NCBI GenBank assembly: GCA_964019135.1
Contig: OZ025255.1
Location: 19,755,708 to 19,819,707 of the forward strand
Direction of reading: 5' to 3'
DNA from: Arenicola marina
Taxonomy: Eukaryota; Annelida; Polychaeta; Arenicolidae
DNA: 64,000 bases
The notes beneath the pieces were generated by a model. That model did not search any database. It was not told the DNA's origin and saw only the letters and a program-made list of their open reading frames with translations. Below, piece after piece: positions 10,001 to 22,145 of the stretch; position 1 is the first letter of the stretch, and each line of letters begins with the position of its first letter. The position numbers and the translations under genes are program-made.

Positions 10001-13000
10001 GGGTTGCGGAGGGCGGGGAGAGGTTCGTGTTTGGTCGGGACTCGTGTGTGGGTTGCGGAGGGCGAGGAGAGGTTCGTGTTTGGGCGGGACTCGTGTGTGG
10101 GTTGCGGAGGGCGAGGAGAGGTTCGTGTTTGGGCGGGATTCGTGTGTGGCTTGTGGAGGGCGGGGAGAGGTTCGTGTTTGGTCGGGACTCGTGTGTGGGT
10201 TGCGGAGGGCGGGGGGAGGTTCGTGTTTGGGCGGGATTCGTGTGTGGCTTGTGGAGGGCGGGGAGAGGTTCGTGTTTGGTCGGGACTCGTGTGTGGGTTG
10301 CGGAGGGCGAGGAGAGGTTCGTGTTTGGGCGGGGCTCGTGTGTGGGTTGCGGAGGGCGGGGAGAGGTTCGTGTTTGGGCGGGGCTCGTGTGTGGGTTGCG
10401 GAGGGCGGGGGGAGGTTCGTGTTTGGGCGGGGCTCGTGTGTGGGTTGCGGAGGGCGGGGAGAGGTTCGTGTTTGGTCGGGACTCGTGTGTGGGTTGTGGA
10501 GGGCGGGGGGAGGAGGTTCGTGTTTGGTCGGGACTCGTGTGTGGGTTGCGGAGGGCGGGGAGAGGTTCGTGTTTGGTCGGGACTCGTGTGTGGGTTGTGG
10601 AGGGCGGGGGGAGGAGGTTCGTGTTTGGGCGGGGCTCGTGTGTGGGTTGCGGAGGGCGGGGAGAGGTTCGTGTTTGGGCGGGGCTCGTGTGTGGGTTGCG
10701 GAGGGCGAGGAGAGGTTCGTGTTTGGGCGGGGCTCGTGCGTGGGTTGCGGGAGGGCGGGGAGAGGTTCGTGTTTGGGCGGGACTCGTGTGTGGGATGTGG
10801 AGGGCGGGGGGAGGTTCGTGTTTGGGCGGGGCTCGTGTGTGGGTTGCGGAGGGCGGGGAGAGGTTCGTGTTTGGTCGGGACTCGTGTTTGGGTTGTGGAG
10901 GGCGGGGAGAGGTTCGTGTTTGGGCGGGGCTCGTGTGTGGGTTGTGGAGGGCGGGAGGAGGTTCGTGTTTGGGCGGGGCTCGTGTGTGGGTTGCGGAGGG
11001 CGGGGGGAGGAGGTTCGTGTTTGGTCGGGGCTCGTGTGTGGTTTGCGGAGGGCGGGGAGAGGTTCGTGTTTGGGCGGGGCTCGTGTGTGGGTTGTGGAGG
11101 GCGGTAGGAGGTTCGTGTTTGGTCGGGACTCGTGTGTGGGTTGCGGAGGGCGGGGGGAGGAGGTTCGTGTTTGGTCGGGGCTCGTGTGTGGGTTGCGGAG
11201 GGCGGGAGAGGTTCGTGTTTGGGCGGGGCTCGTGTGTGGGTTGTGGAGGGCGGGAGGAGGTTCGTGTTTGGGCGGGGCTCGTGTGTGGGTTGCGGAGGGC
11301 GGGGGGAGGTTCGTGTTTGGGCGGGGCTCGTGTGTGGGTTGCGGAGGGCGAGGAGAGGTTCGTGTTTGGGCGGGGCTCGTGCGTGGGTTGCGGGAGGGCG
11401 GGGAGGGGTTCGTGTTTGGGCGGGACTCGTGTGTGGGATGTGGAGGGCGGGGGGAGGTTCGTGTTTGGGCGGGGCTCGTGTGTGGGTTGTGGAGGGCGGG
11501 AGGAGGTTCGTGTTTGGGCGGGGCTCGTGTGTGGGATGTGGAGGGCGGGGGGAGGTTCGTGTTTGGGCGGGGCTCGTGTGTGGGTTGTGGAGGGCGGGGA
11601 GAGGTTCGTGTTTGGGCGGGGCTCGTGCGTGGGTTGCGGAGGGCGGGAGGAGGTTCGTGTTTGGGCGGGGCTCGTGCGTGGGTTGCGGGAGGGCGGGGAG
11701 AGGTTCGTGTTTGGGCGGGGCTCGTGTGTGGGTTGCGGAGGGCGAGGAGAGGTTCGTGTTTGGGCGGGGCTCGTGTGTGGGTTGCGGAGGGCGGGGAGAG
11801 GTTCGTGTTTGGTCGGGACTCGTGTGTGGGTTGTGGAGGGCGGGGGGAGGAGGTTCGTGTTTGGGCGGGGCTCGTGTGTGGGTTGCGGAGGGCGGGGAGA
11901 GGTTCGTGTTTGGTCGGGACTCGTGTGTGGGATGTGGAGGGCGGGGGGAGGAGGTTCGTGTTTGGTCGGGGCTCGTGTGTGGGATGTGGAGGGCGGGGGG
12001 AGGTTCGTGTTTGGGCGGGACTCGTGTGTGGGTTGCGGAGGGCGGGGAGAGGTTCGTGTTTGGGCGGGACTCGTGTTTGGGTTGTGGAGGGCGGGGGGAG
12101 GTTCTTGTTTGGGCGGGGCTCGTGTGTGGGTTGTGGAGGGCGGGGGGAGGTTCTTGTTTGGGCGGGGCTCGTGTGTGGGTTGTGGAGGGCGGGGGAGGTT
12201 CATCTTGCGGCCGCGTATCGTGTGTGGGTTGCGGAGGGCGGGGAGAGGTTCGTGTTTGGTCGGGACTCGTGTTTGGGTTGTGGAGGGCGGGGGGAGGTTC
12301 TTGTTTGGGCGGGGCTCGTGTGTGGGTTGTGGAGGGCGGGGGGAGGTTCATCTTGCGGCCGCGTATCGTGTGTGGGTTGTGGAGGGCGGGGGGAGGTTCG
12401 TGTTTGGTCGGGACTCGTGTGTGGGATGTGGAGGGCGAGGAGAGGTTCGTGTTTGGGCGGGGCTCGTGTGTGGGATGTGGAGGGCGGGGGGAGGTTCGTG
12501 TTTGGGCGGGATTCGTGTGTGGCTTGTGGAGGGCGGGGAGAGGTTCGTGTTTGGTCGGGACTCGTGTGTGGGTTGCGGAGGGCGAGGACAGGTTCGTGTT
12601 TGGGCGGGACTCGTGTGTGGGTTGCGGAGGGCGAGGAGAGGTTCGTGTTTGGGCGGGATTCGTGTGTGGCTTGTGGAGGGCGGGGAGAGGTTCGTGTTTG
12701 GTCGGGGCTCGTGTGTGGGTTGCGGAGGGCGAGGAGAGGTTCGTGTTTGGGCGGGATTCGTGTGTGGCTTGTGGAGGGCGGGGAGAGGTTCGTGTTTGGG
12801 CGGGACTCGTGTGTGGGTTGCGGAGGGCGGGGGGAGGTTCGTGTTTGGGCGGGGCTCGTGTGTGGGTTGCGGAGGGCGGGGAGAGGTTCGTGTTTGGTCG
12901 GGACTCGTGTGTGGGTTGCGGAGGGCGAGGAGAGGTTCGTGTTTGGGCGGGACTCGTGTGTGGGTTGCGGAGGGCGAGGAGAGGTTCGTGTTTGGGCGGG

Positions 13001-15370
13001 ATTCGTGTGTGGCTTGTGGAGGGCGGGGAGAGGTTCGTGTTTGGTCGGGACTCGTGTGTGGGTTGCGGAGGGCGGGGGGAGGTTCGTGTTTGGGCGGGAT
13101 TCGTGTGTGGCTTGTGGAGGGCGGGGAGAGGTTCGTGTTTGGTCGGGACTCGTGTGTGGGTTGCGGAGGGCGAGGAGAGGTTCGTGTTTGGGCGGGGCTC
13201 GTGTGTGGGTTGCGGAGGGCGGGGAGAGGTTCGTGTTTGGGCGGGGCTCGTGTGTGGGTTGCGGAGGGCGGGGGGAGGTTCGTGTTTGGTCGGGACTCGT
13301 GTGTGGGTTGTGGAGGGCGGGGGGAGGAGGTTCGTGTTTGGGCGGGGCTCGTGTGTGGGTTGCGGAGGGCGGGGAGAGGTTCGTGTTTGGGCGGGGCTCG
13401 TGTGTGGGTTGCGGAGGGCGAGGAGAGGTTCGTGTTTGGGCGGGGCTCGTGCGTGGGTTGCGGGAGAGCGGGGAGAGGTTCGTGTTTGGGCGGGACTCGT
13501 GTGTGGGATGTGGAGGGCGGTGGGAGGTTCGTGTTTGGGCGGGGCTCGTGTGTGGGTTGCGGAGGGCGGGGAGAGGTTCGTGTTTGGTCGGGACTCGTGT
13601 GTGGGTTGTGGAGGGCGGGGAGAGGTTCGTGTTTGGGCGGGGCTCGTGTGTGGGTTGTGGAGGGCGGGAGGAGGTTCGTGTTTGGGCGGGGCTCGTGTGT
13701 GGGTTGCGGAGGGCGGGGGGAGGAGGTTCGTGTTTGGTCGGGGCTCGTGTGTGGGTTGCGGAGGGCGGGGAGAGGTTCGTGTTTGGGCGGGGCTCGTGTG
13801 TGGGTTGTGGAGGGCGGGAGGAGGTTCGTGTTTGGTCGGGACTCGTGTGTGGGTTGCGGAGGGCGGGGGGAGGAGGTTCGTGTTTGGTCGGGGCTCGTGT
13901 GTGGGTTGCGGAGGGCGGGGAGAGGTTCGTGTTTGGGCGGGGCTCGTGTGTGGGTTGTGGAGGGCGGGAGGAGGTTCGTGTTTGGGCGGGGCTCGTGTGT
14001 GGGTTGCGGAGGGCGGGGGGAGGTTCGTGTTTGGGCGGGGCTCGTGTGTGGGTTGCGGAGGGCGAGGAGAGGTTCGTGTTTGGGCGGGGCTCGTGCGTGG
14101 GTTGCGGGAGGGCGGGGAGAGGTTCGTGTTTGGGCGGGGCTCGTGTGTGGGATGTGGAGGGCGGGGGGAGGTTCGTGTTTGGGCGGGGCTCGTGTGTGGG
14201 TTGTGGAGGGCGGGGGGAGGTTCGTGTTTGGGCGGGGCTCGTGTGTGGGTTGTGGAGGGCGGGGAGAGGTTCGTGTTTGGGCGGGGCTCGTGCGTGGGTT
14301 GCGGAGGGCGGGAGGAGGTTCGTGTTTGGGCGGGGCTCGTGCGTGGGTTGCGGGAGGGCGGGGAGAGGTTCGTGTTTGGGCGGGGCTCGTGTGTGGGTTG
14401 CGGAGGGCGAGGAGAGGTTCGTGTTTGGGCGGGGCTCGTGTGTGGGATGTGGAGGGCGGGGGGAGGAGGTTCGTGTTTGGTCGGGGCTCGTGTGTGGGTT
14501 GCGGAGGGCGGGGAGAGGTTCGTGTTTGGGCGGGACTCGTGTGTGGGTTGTGGAGGGCGGGGAGAGGTTCGTGTTTGGTCGGGACTCGTGTGTGGGTTGC
14601 GGAGGGCGGGGGGAGGTTCGTGTTTGGGCGGGGCTCGTGTGTGGGTTGCGGAGGGCGGGGAGAGGTTCGTGTTTGGGCGGGACTCGTGTGTGGGTTGTGG
14701 AGGGCGGGGAGAGGTTCGTGTTTGGTCGGGACTCGTGTGTGGGATGTGGAGGGCGGGGGGAGGAGGTTCGTGTTTGGTCGGGACTCGTGTGTGGGTTGCG
14801 GAGGGCGGGGGGAGGTTCGTGTTTGGGCGGGGCTCGTGTGTGGGTTGCGGAGGGCGGGGAGAGGTTCGTGTTTGGGCGGGACTCGTGTGTGGGTTGTGGA
14901 GGGCGGGAGGAGGTTCGTGTTTGGGCGGGACTCGTGTGTGGGATGTGGAGGGCGGGGGGAGGTTCGTGTTTGGGCGGGGCTCGTGCGTGGGTTGCGGAGG
15001 GCGGGAGGAGGTTCGTGTTTGGGCGGGGCTCGTGCGTGGGTTGCGGGAGGGCGGGGAGAGGTTCGTGTTTGGGCGGGGCTCGTGTGTGGGTTGCGGAGGG
15101 CGGGGAGAGGTTCGTGTTTGGTCGGGACTCGTGTGTGGGATGTGGAGGGCGGGGGGAGGAGGTTCGTGTTTGGTCGGGACTCGTGTGTGGGTTGCGGAGG
15201 GCGGGGGGAGGTTCGTGTTTGGGCGGGGCTCGTGTGTGGGTTGCGGAGGGCGGGGAGAGGTTCGTGTTTGGGCGGGGCTCGTGTGTGGGTTGTGGAGGGC
15301 GGGGAGAGGTTCATCTTGCGGCCGCGTATCGTGTGTGGGATGTGGAGGGCGGGAGAGGGGTGGGTCGTGT
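7030..15370. repeat. 49-bp GC-rich satellite, about 170 units
   Basis: The unit is near GTTCGTGTTTGGGCGGGGCT, CGTGTGTGGGTTGCGGAGGG, CGGGGAGAG, with a few units longer by 3 bp. A marker variant unit containing GCGGCCGC is found at about 8,999, 9,344, 9,492, 12,207, 12,355 and 15,318. The block from 9,340 recurs about 2,860 bp later from 12,205, so large segments have duplicated. The + strand has dense G runs and the unit has no stop codon in any frame on either strand, which gives spurious reading frames thousands of codons long. The right arm has roughly one unit near 55,510-55,580. Confidence 0.95.
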
Positions 15371-15839
15371 TCGGGCGGGGCTCGTGTTTTGGGAACAGGA
15401 ACGTCCGTATGAACCCTCTGAAGCCTCTCGATAAGTTACAGGTTCGCCTGAGAAGTCTCGCCGCTTGTTACATAGATTTGTTTGGATATACTAGCCTTAT
15501 GTTGTAGGCATCACTGTATCGACGAGCTGCGACTTACATATGAATCATATGGTCACCGACACAGTCATGTACGCGAAAAACTTGCTCTCTGAAAACGTCC
15601 GACCGAGGGGTGTGCTCTCTGAAAAACTTGCGACTGGGGGGCGGGGGGGGGGGGGAGGGGGGAGAAGCCGACTTTAACAGTGTATGTTCTGGTTCCCAAG
15701 GGGACCCCGCCGCCTAGATCCGCCACTGTGTATGCCGTACTGCGCGAGCTCCTGCTAATGGGCTCTCACTCTATGGTACGGCTGTGATTCACGCTCCCTT
15801 AACGTTGTATACCGTTTTGTACACGTTATTGGAACCGGT
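15371..15839. other. Inner edge of left arm, no gene
   Basis: Colinear in reverse with 55,110-55,500. Contains a G-homopolymer-rich stretch at 15,636-15,662 and a short match (CGCCTAGATCCGCC) to the end of the MITE at 21,674-21,823. Homology to the right arm stops close to 15,836, where the next element begins. Confidence 0.6.
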
Positions 15840-16070
15840 GTAGCATGATAACCTGTCCGCCGTGATAAAGTGTCCGGCTGACGTGTGCGCATGTGCAACG
15901 AATGGGGTTCCTATGTAAATATCACATGTATGTTAGGTTTAGGGTTAGGTTAGGATTAGGTTAGGGCCTGGGTTAGGGTTAGGGTTAGAATTAGGGTTCT
16001 GGTTAGGGTTAGTGCCATAAAAGAAGCGTGGCCGGACAGGTTATCACGGCCGGACAGGTTATTATGCTAC
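15840..16070. mobile_element. MITE with a degenerate telomere-like core
   Basis: The ends are inverted repeats: GTAGCATGATAACCTGTCC on the left, and GTAGCATAATAACCTGTCC as the reverse complement of the right end. Similarity continues inward through CCGTGATAA. The core (about 15,942-16,014) is irregular TTAGGG/TTAGG repeats. No target-site duplication could be fixed. It lies exactly where the left arm of the inverted duplication ends. Non-autonomous DNA transposon is an inference from the terminal inverted repeats and lack of coding sequence. Confidence 0.7.
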
Positions 16071-16084
16071 ATTAACATAACAAA

Positions 16085-16270
16085 AAAGACCAGACTGCAC
16101 AATCAGTGCAGTCTAAACCATAGCCCTACAGCGGATTCATGGTGCGTTGCCAATGTTATTCGATCAGCGGATTCATGGTGCGTTGCCAATGTTATTCGAT
16201 CATCAGTGTAGTCTCAAACGTATCCCTACAGTGGACTCAGGATCAGTGTCCAATGTTAGTCCATCAAAAA
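16085..16270 (+). repeat. Short repeats resembling the end of a WSC exon
   Basis: Two to three imperfect units contain versions of TATCCCTACAGTGGACTCAG followed by GATCAGTGTCCAATGTTAGT. The same consensus forms the 64-bp array at 63,190-63,720. It resembles the 3' end and donor of the WSC exon at 33,671-33,820; in frame it reads YPYSGLRISVQ, as [11 protein letters not shown] does in gene B. The upstream half of such an exon is not present here, so this is probably a relic and not gene A's missing exon. Confidence 0.55.
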
Positions 16271-16536
16271 TGTCTTAGTTCATTTATATCTGCGATGTGA
16301 GGGTGCACGTTATGTTTAGCATGAAGCGTTGTAAAGATTTGAAGAACGGTTGTATAATGTTAAAAGGCGGCTGCGTATAACCGATATCTGTTCACCTACT
16401 TTCAACAAATGCAGCTCCGTCGGACCACGACTCAAGCCGTGCCATCCATTTTGAGAATAAAGTGCTTCATCTATGTATTTTGCCTCTCAACGAGTTGTTA
16501 ATTTAAACGATGTTTTTGTGTTTTAGCGTTATTCAG

Positions 16537-16671
16537 AGACCACCAACTATGCCACGTGTTACTGTTTGAATCAACTTCCCACGAGACGTAGCGATACATG
16601 CTGTAATAGCACGTGTGGCAGTGGCGGCGGTCTCCAATGTGGAGGGCACTATTACTTCAGTGTGTATCAAG
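16537..16671 (+). CDS. Gene A exon: C-terminal half of a WSC domain
   Basis: Bounded by TTCAG and GTAAGT, 135 nt. It codes TCYCLN, then a cysteine-rich stretch ending [11 protein letters not shown], matching the WSC ending (CYC...C...C...CGG...SVY). The equivalent in gene B is 34,421-34,546. WSC domains are thought to bind carbohydrate at the cell surface. Confidence 0.75.
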
Positions 16672-19600
16672 GTAAGTCAATACTACCAATACGCATTTGA
16701 AATTCATTTCGTTTACATAATGAGCTAGCTGAAATAAGTGAGTATTTAAAAATAATACATCTATGTCGATCGCGCTGTACTATTTCGTACATAGGCCTAT
16801 GTGGCACGAGGATGTGTTGTCTTTGTAATAGCATCGTAAAAATATCGTCACTGTCATTTATACATGCATTTCCATCGTCTTTCGCGTGAAAACGGGAAAG
16901 TTTGAACATTAATTATCATCTTAAAGGTAGCTACTCGGCGGTCCGAAGCGTCCACGCCTCACCCCACTTAATTCGATGACTTCCAGGAAGCACGTTTGTC
17001 AACCGATTGGCAACCCTTTTCCACTTTTATCTAGCATTGCATGAGACTAATGTGGTATTTTCTTAACCTCACCCTGTATGTTTTTCTGGCCGCGGCATTT
17101 ACGGCCAGGCTGCTTGCTCCTGAGAGATCGCTAAATGCTCGTGCTTGCGACAGGTCTAAGTAACAGCACATGTCATGTAAATGAGTCTGAGGCAAAGATA
17201 GTGGATTAGCACTTCACGGGTCGAATTCGTTGTTTTTATAAAAAATGTTTTCTTATAGACAATTTAGTACCAGTACAATAACATAGACTGTTAAGAAATG
17301 AATTAATTAAATTTACATAGCACAACAATTTGATGATAACAACTCGACGTACACGTTTGCAACGCAAATATTAATATAAAAGCGCGAATGCCGAGAAGCT
17401 ACTCAAGTTACTCAACCACAGCAAAAGCCGCCAGTCCATCGCCTTTCGCAGCCAGATGGATGCCCACTATCCTGTCCAAAGGTCGTCTACAGATCGGACA
17501 AATTTGGTCGGTCGAGAGCGAGTGGGGGTCAAAAACATGTCCTGGACAACATTTTATTATGGATCTACTTCAAAATGGAATTAAAAAACATTTTACTTTT
17601 AAAAGGCTCTGGCAAAATGCTTTGAAATCTATTTATTTTTGACCGACTTTCACGAAAAAAATTACTTGCTGAAGCATAGCGTCACGTTTAATATATGAAT
17701 AGCAAAATACAGATATGTTATTGAACTAACATTTTCTCCATAAGCTCGATTGCAACAAAATTATTCCATATAACTCAAAATGCAAAAAAAGCTAGTCGCC
17801 ACCCACTCAGGACCCTAATATTACAGCTAGAGACATGGTATTAGTGCCAAAATACTCACATTCTCAATATCTTTGACGATATGTGATCCCAATTTTGAAC
17901 TACGACCAATGGCGCTACGGCTTGTCAGCAAATAGTACATTGACCTCACAAAATGTAAGCACAGATGGGGCGTTGCGATCTGTAAAAAGATTAGCAGGGA
18001 CAACAAGGGTACCGCCGTGGTACCGGATGTCAAAACTCATAGCGATTCGATCAATACTGATCCTGAGCCCACCAGGCTGATTAGCCTGTTTAAAACAGCA
18101 TAGCGTCTACTATTGTCTCGCATTAGCACCTTTTATCTATAGTGATAATAGCTTCAGAGGAGGTCTCAACCGCTGACCATAGTTTCTGAACATATTCATA
18201 TTAGATCATCATTCATAACGTCATACATACAAGCCACACATACATGCATAACTGTCGTAATGCAAACAATATCTACGTGGCCAATGCTTTGAAAACCGGC
18301 CTTCCAATCGCACTTGTGGTCGAAAAGTTGATTTGTTGCAATGACCTTTTTACAACGTATTGCATCGTGTGAACAGGGCGTTATGTCACACTGATTTATA
18401 CATTTTTATGTCTAATAATATGTTGATAATAGCGTCTACTTTTCGCTTGAAAACCACTTTTCTTTCAGACAGTGCAAACATTGTTCTCAGCCATATAATT
18501 TTTCAGTAGATGCCTTTACGGTTTGAAGGCCTCGAGCTTGTAAAGAAATCTCATGAACTATATTATTTTGCCTCTTAGCGCATTTGTCTCAAAATAAATT
18601 ATTGACTGTGCCATTCGTTTTAATTAAAATTTTTAAATCACTGCTTGGCTTAAATTTAATTTAAACCAAGTAGTTTATTTTTAACCTCGCATATTGGATG
18701 CACATTTCAGATGTGAACGAGTGCCTTACCAACAATGGTGGCTGTCCCCAGACATGCGTCAACTCCATGGGCAGCTTCTCCTGTCAGTGTCGGGAAGGCT
18801 ACAGACAGGCTGGTTCTTTCTGCACGGGTAGGTAATGCCACACCCAAGACATACGAATGATACAGTGATTCTCACAAAGTTCAATGGGTGGTGCTAAATG
18901 TCTTCATAATTTCTTTGACTTGTCTCTCTGTATTTCAATATCTCGTTATAAGTTTACTTAGTTGCGTGTAATATCCAGGGGCAATCCAGCTGGGTGACCA
19001 CAATGTTAGGGTTGTCACTATTATTATTAGTAGTAGTATTATATACACTTAATATACTGTACAATACTTATAGCATTGTCCCAATGCCTCGATATACGTT
19101 GGAGTTGATACTTCCAGCATCAACAAATACACGGCTATGTACGGTGACAATTTGCATTCGTAGTACAATGTCATCGCATTCTAACTCACGTGATAAATTA
19201 CAATTTTAACTTTTTGGTAAACGTTTGTGGGCTCCAATTGATGGATCTATTTGAAAATGTAATAAAACACATATCCAACTTTACTAAAAAATAAAACGCT
19301 CGGGCGTAATGCTTAAAAAATGTAGTCATATTCAAGATTGTGAAACCCTCCCAAAACACAGGTCGGCAGACTTTCCCTAAAAACTGCCCACAGTAGCCTA
19401 GCGTCATGTTGAATACATGAATAAAAAAAGACAGACATGTTATTGAAACAAATTTTCTCCATCGGCTCGATTGCAGCAAAAATAAGTAAAAGAATAGGCC
19501 AGAAATGTAGAATTATCATGTGTTTGTCTATACGCGTATATGAAATCGATGTTGAGTGTCATTGGACATCAACGTGCAAAAAAAAAAAATCTGAAAAAAA

Positions 19601-22107
19601 TCCCAAGGCGCCATCCGCTCACGACCTTAATATTAGAGCTATAGACACCGAAATAGTGCCAACATACTCACATTCTCAATATCCTTTACGACAGGTTTTT
19701 TCTAGTTTGAGGTCTGATCAATAGTTTTCGCGCTACAGCTACAGATTAAGGGTACCGTATGTCAAAACTCATAGCGATCTGATTAATACTGTTTCCATGG
19801 CGACCAAATAGTACATTGGGAACCAACGAGGTTTTTCGCCCGCTGATTTTTCCGACTTACCAAACAGGATGACTCCGCTTGGTTAGGACATTGAGTCCGC
19901 CGGTTAGATTGAGGATACCCAAAATCACGGCGATATGTATTCCTTTTGAAGGCCGCAACGGAATATCTCGTTATGAAAGATACGAATTGAGCTTTCTTTC
20001 ATTTTAGAGCAGTTACAATCCACCTAGCTGGGCCTAATTTGGTCCTCAAGGGGTCGGTCGCATGTATCAGGTGCAAGATGAATGCGATCGCACTGTTATG
20101 TTCTGTTTCAATGGCAACGCAACGATGGCCCAATGGTGAAAGACATTTTTAAGTTAAGCATGTGCCAAAGAAAACTAAAACATGAAGGCCACGCGCGTCA
20201 TCTTTGAGCCACCTGTGATGGTATCTCAAAACTGACCGTTTTTCGGCGACCAGGTTCAAAGGTTAAGGTCACGTACTTGACTACTCTAAATGTCGAGTGG
20301 TCGGCTGTAGCTCAAAAACTAGACAATATGGCATAGCAAGTCATAACAATTTAAAATTTGTGAAATTCACGGTGCCCCCAATGTAGAGACTTCGCAATTG
20401 TATAGAACAATGTAGAATTGTATTATTTTTGTACACTTTTAGGTTCCAATGACAACCAATATCAATCCATGTGACATCAAATATTAATTCCGCTGCCAAA
20501 TTTGCATGTCTGTTATGATTTACAAGCAAATACACAAAATATTCAGTGATTGCATATACGCGCCGAAAGGCCAATTGGGATAATTCTGCATTTTGGCCTA
20601 TGTTATAGCCTGTATTGCTTACAATCAAGCTCATAGAGTAAAAGTTAGTTCAGTAACATTTCTTTTGTTAATATTGATGTTTTCACCTTGATACTAGACT
20701 TCAGCAGGCATTTTTTGGGGGAAGTCTGTAGCCCAGATTTTTGGAGGGCTTCAACATCTTTAAAAAATGCAATATAAAACATTTTTTCTATGAGCGTGAT
20801 GTTAAAGCCAATTTGACAAAAATGGCGAACACTTTTTTTAGTAAAGTAGTAACCGTTTTTAAATTACGTTTTCAAGTAGATCCATAAACAATACTTATTT
20901 AAAGAAAGAAAAAAAAATCGTTCAACCCGCCACCCGCTCCCGACCTTAAAAATTGCCGTGTTAGCACTTTTGCGGCAATCGACTAAAGGGTCGTTGCAAT
21001 TGTAAAATATAAGGCGTTCTCGTTCTCCTATGGCAAAACTCAACACCTCTTTAAACTATCCTAGTGTCTACTTTTTTCGTACATTAGCACCTTATCTATA
21101 GTGATAATAGCCCTAATAAAGATCTCAACCACACTGACCATAGTTTATCAGCATATTCGCAAGAAACCTAGCAGGTGCGGAATGTCATGTGCCGTGTTGT
21201 ATATGGGACAATGATTCTATTCTCGTATACGCCATCGCTTTTAAATTTGTCGTAGATCATGCAACATGTTATAACTAAACTGGACAATTTTCGGTTCAGG
21301 TATATCGTTAACTGTTCTCGAATAGAGCACATTGATAGCTATAAACTTTATGTCCCACTGGTTTCTAACATTAAACCGTTTTTTTTATGTTTGAGGCTCT
21401 GTTCTTAATAGTGCTTACTTTTCACTTGAAAACCACTTTGCTTTCAACCAAATCAATGCACACATTATTCTCAGCCATATAATTTTCAGTAGATCCCAAT
21501 ACGGTTTAAGGGCCTTGCAGAGAAATCCCATGAAATATATTATTTTGCCCCTTAGCGCATCCATATAAAATAACTTATTGATTGTGCCATTCAGTTATTG
21601 ATCCCACGAAATGTATTCTATCGATAATAACCAGGGGTTCATCCAGAAAATCTAAATAGGGGGGAGCCGGTTTCAGGGTCGGATCCAGATATGTTGTATA
21701 GGGGTGGCAGATTTTCTTTATCATATATTAAATCATATAAATTATGTAAATTTCGGCCCTAAAAGGAGGGGGGGCGGGGCCAGGTCGATCGCCACCCCCC
21801 CTCCCCGCCTAGATCCGCCCCTGTTAACCTCGCAAATTGGGTGCACATTTCAGATGTGAACGAATGCCGTACTAACAATGGTGGCTGTGAGCAGACGTGT
21901 GTCAACTCCCCGGGCAGCTTCTCCTGTCAGTGTCGGAATGGCTACAACAAGGCGGGTCCTTTCTGCACAGGTAGGTGATGACACATCCTTGGGTGGTGCT
22001 AAATGTCTTCATAATTTCTTAGACTTGTCTCGATATATTTCAATATCTCAGTATAAGCCTACGCATCCAGTGGCATATCCATCTCGACATGAAATATGTT
22101 ATGGTCA

Positions 22108-22145
<38 letters not shown>

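Larger units (their letters stand above)
1..15839. repeat. Left arm of large inverted duplication
   Basis: Successive blocks match, in reverse complement and in order, blocks of 55,110-61,395. 1-1,130 matches 60,180-61,390; 1,390-1,870 matches 58,830-60,010; the 1,920 region matches 58,735; 2,490-2,960 matches 57,300-58,470; the ~36-bp array matches 55,650-56,925; and 15,380-15,839 matches 55,110-55,545. The left arm is about 15.8 kb and the right arm about 6.3 kb. The difference is mainly expansion of three minisatellites on the left, partly offset by insertions on the right. Divergence is enough to need judgement base by base, but the colinearity is clear. Confidence 0.85.

Noticed and set aside
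6836-15507. Open frames up to 2,819 codons on + and 1,735 on -
   Set aside because: They cover the stop-free 49-bp satellite in all frames. The translated sequence is periodic and there is no domain, start context or splice signal.
15942-16014. True chromosome end
   Set aside because: The TTAGGG units are irregular, only ~70 bp long, enclosed by MITE ends and followed by a gene.
17388-17642. 84-codon reading frame in a gene A intron
   Set aside because: Not bounded by convincing splice sites in phase, with no domain; probably chance.
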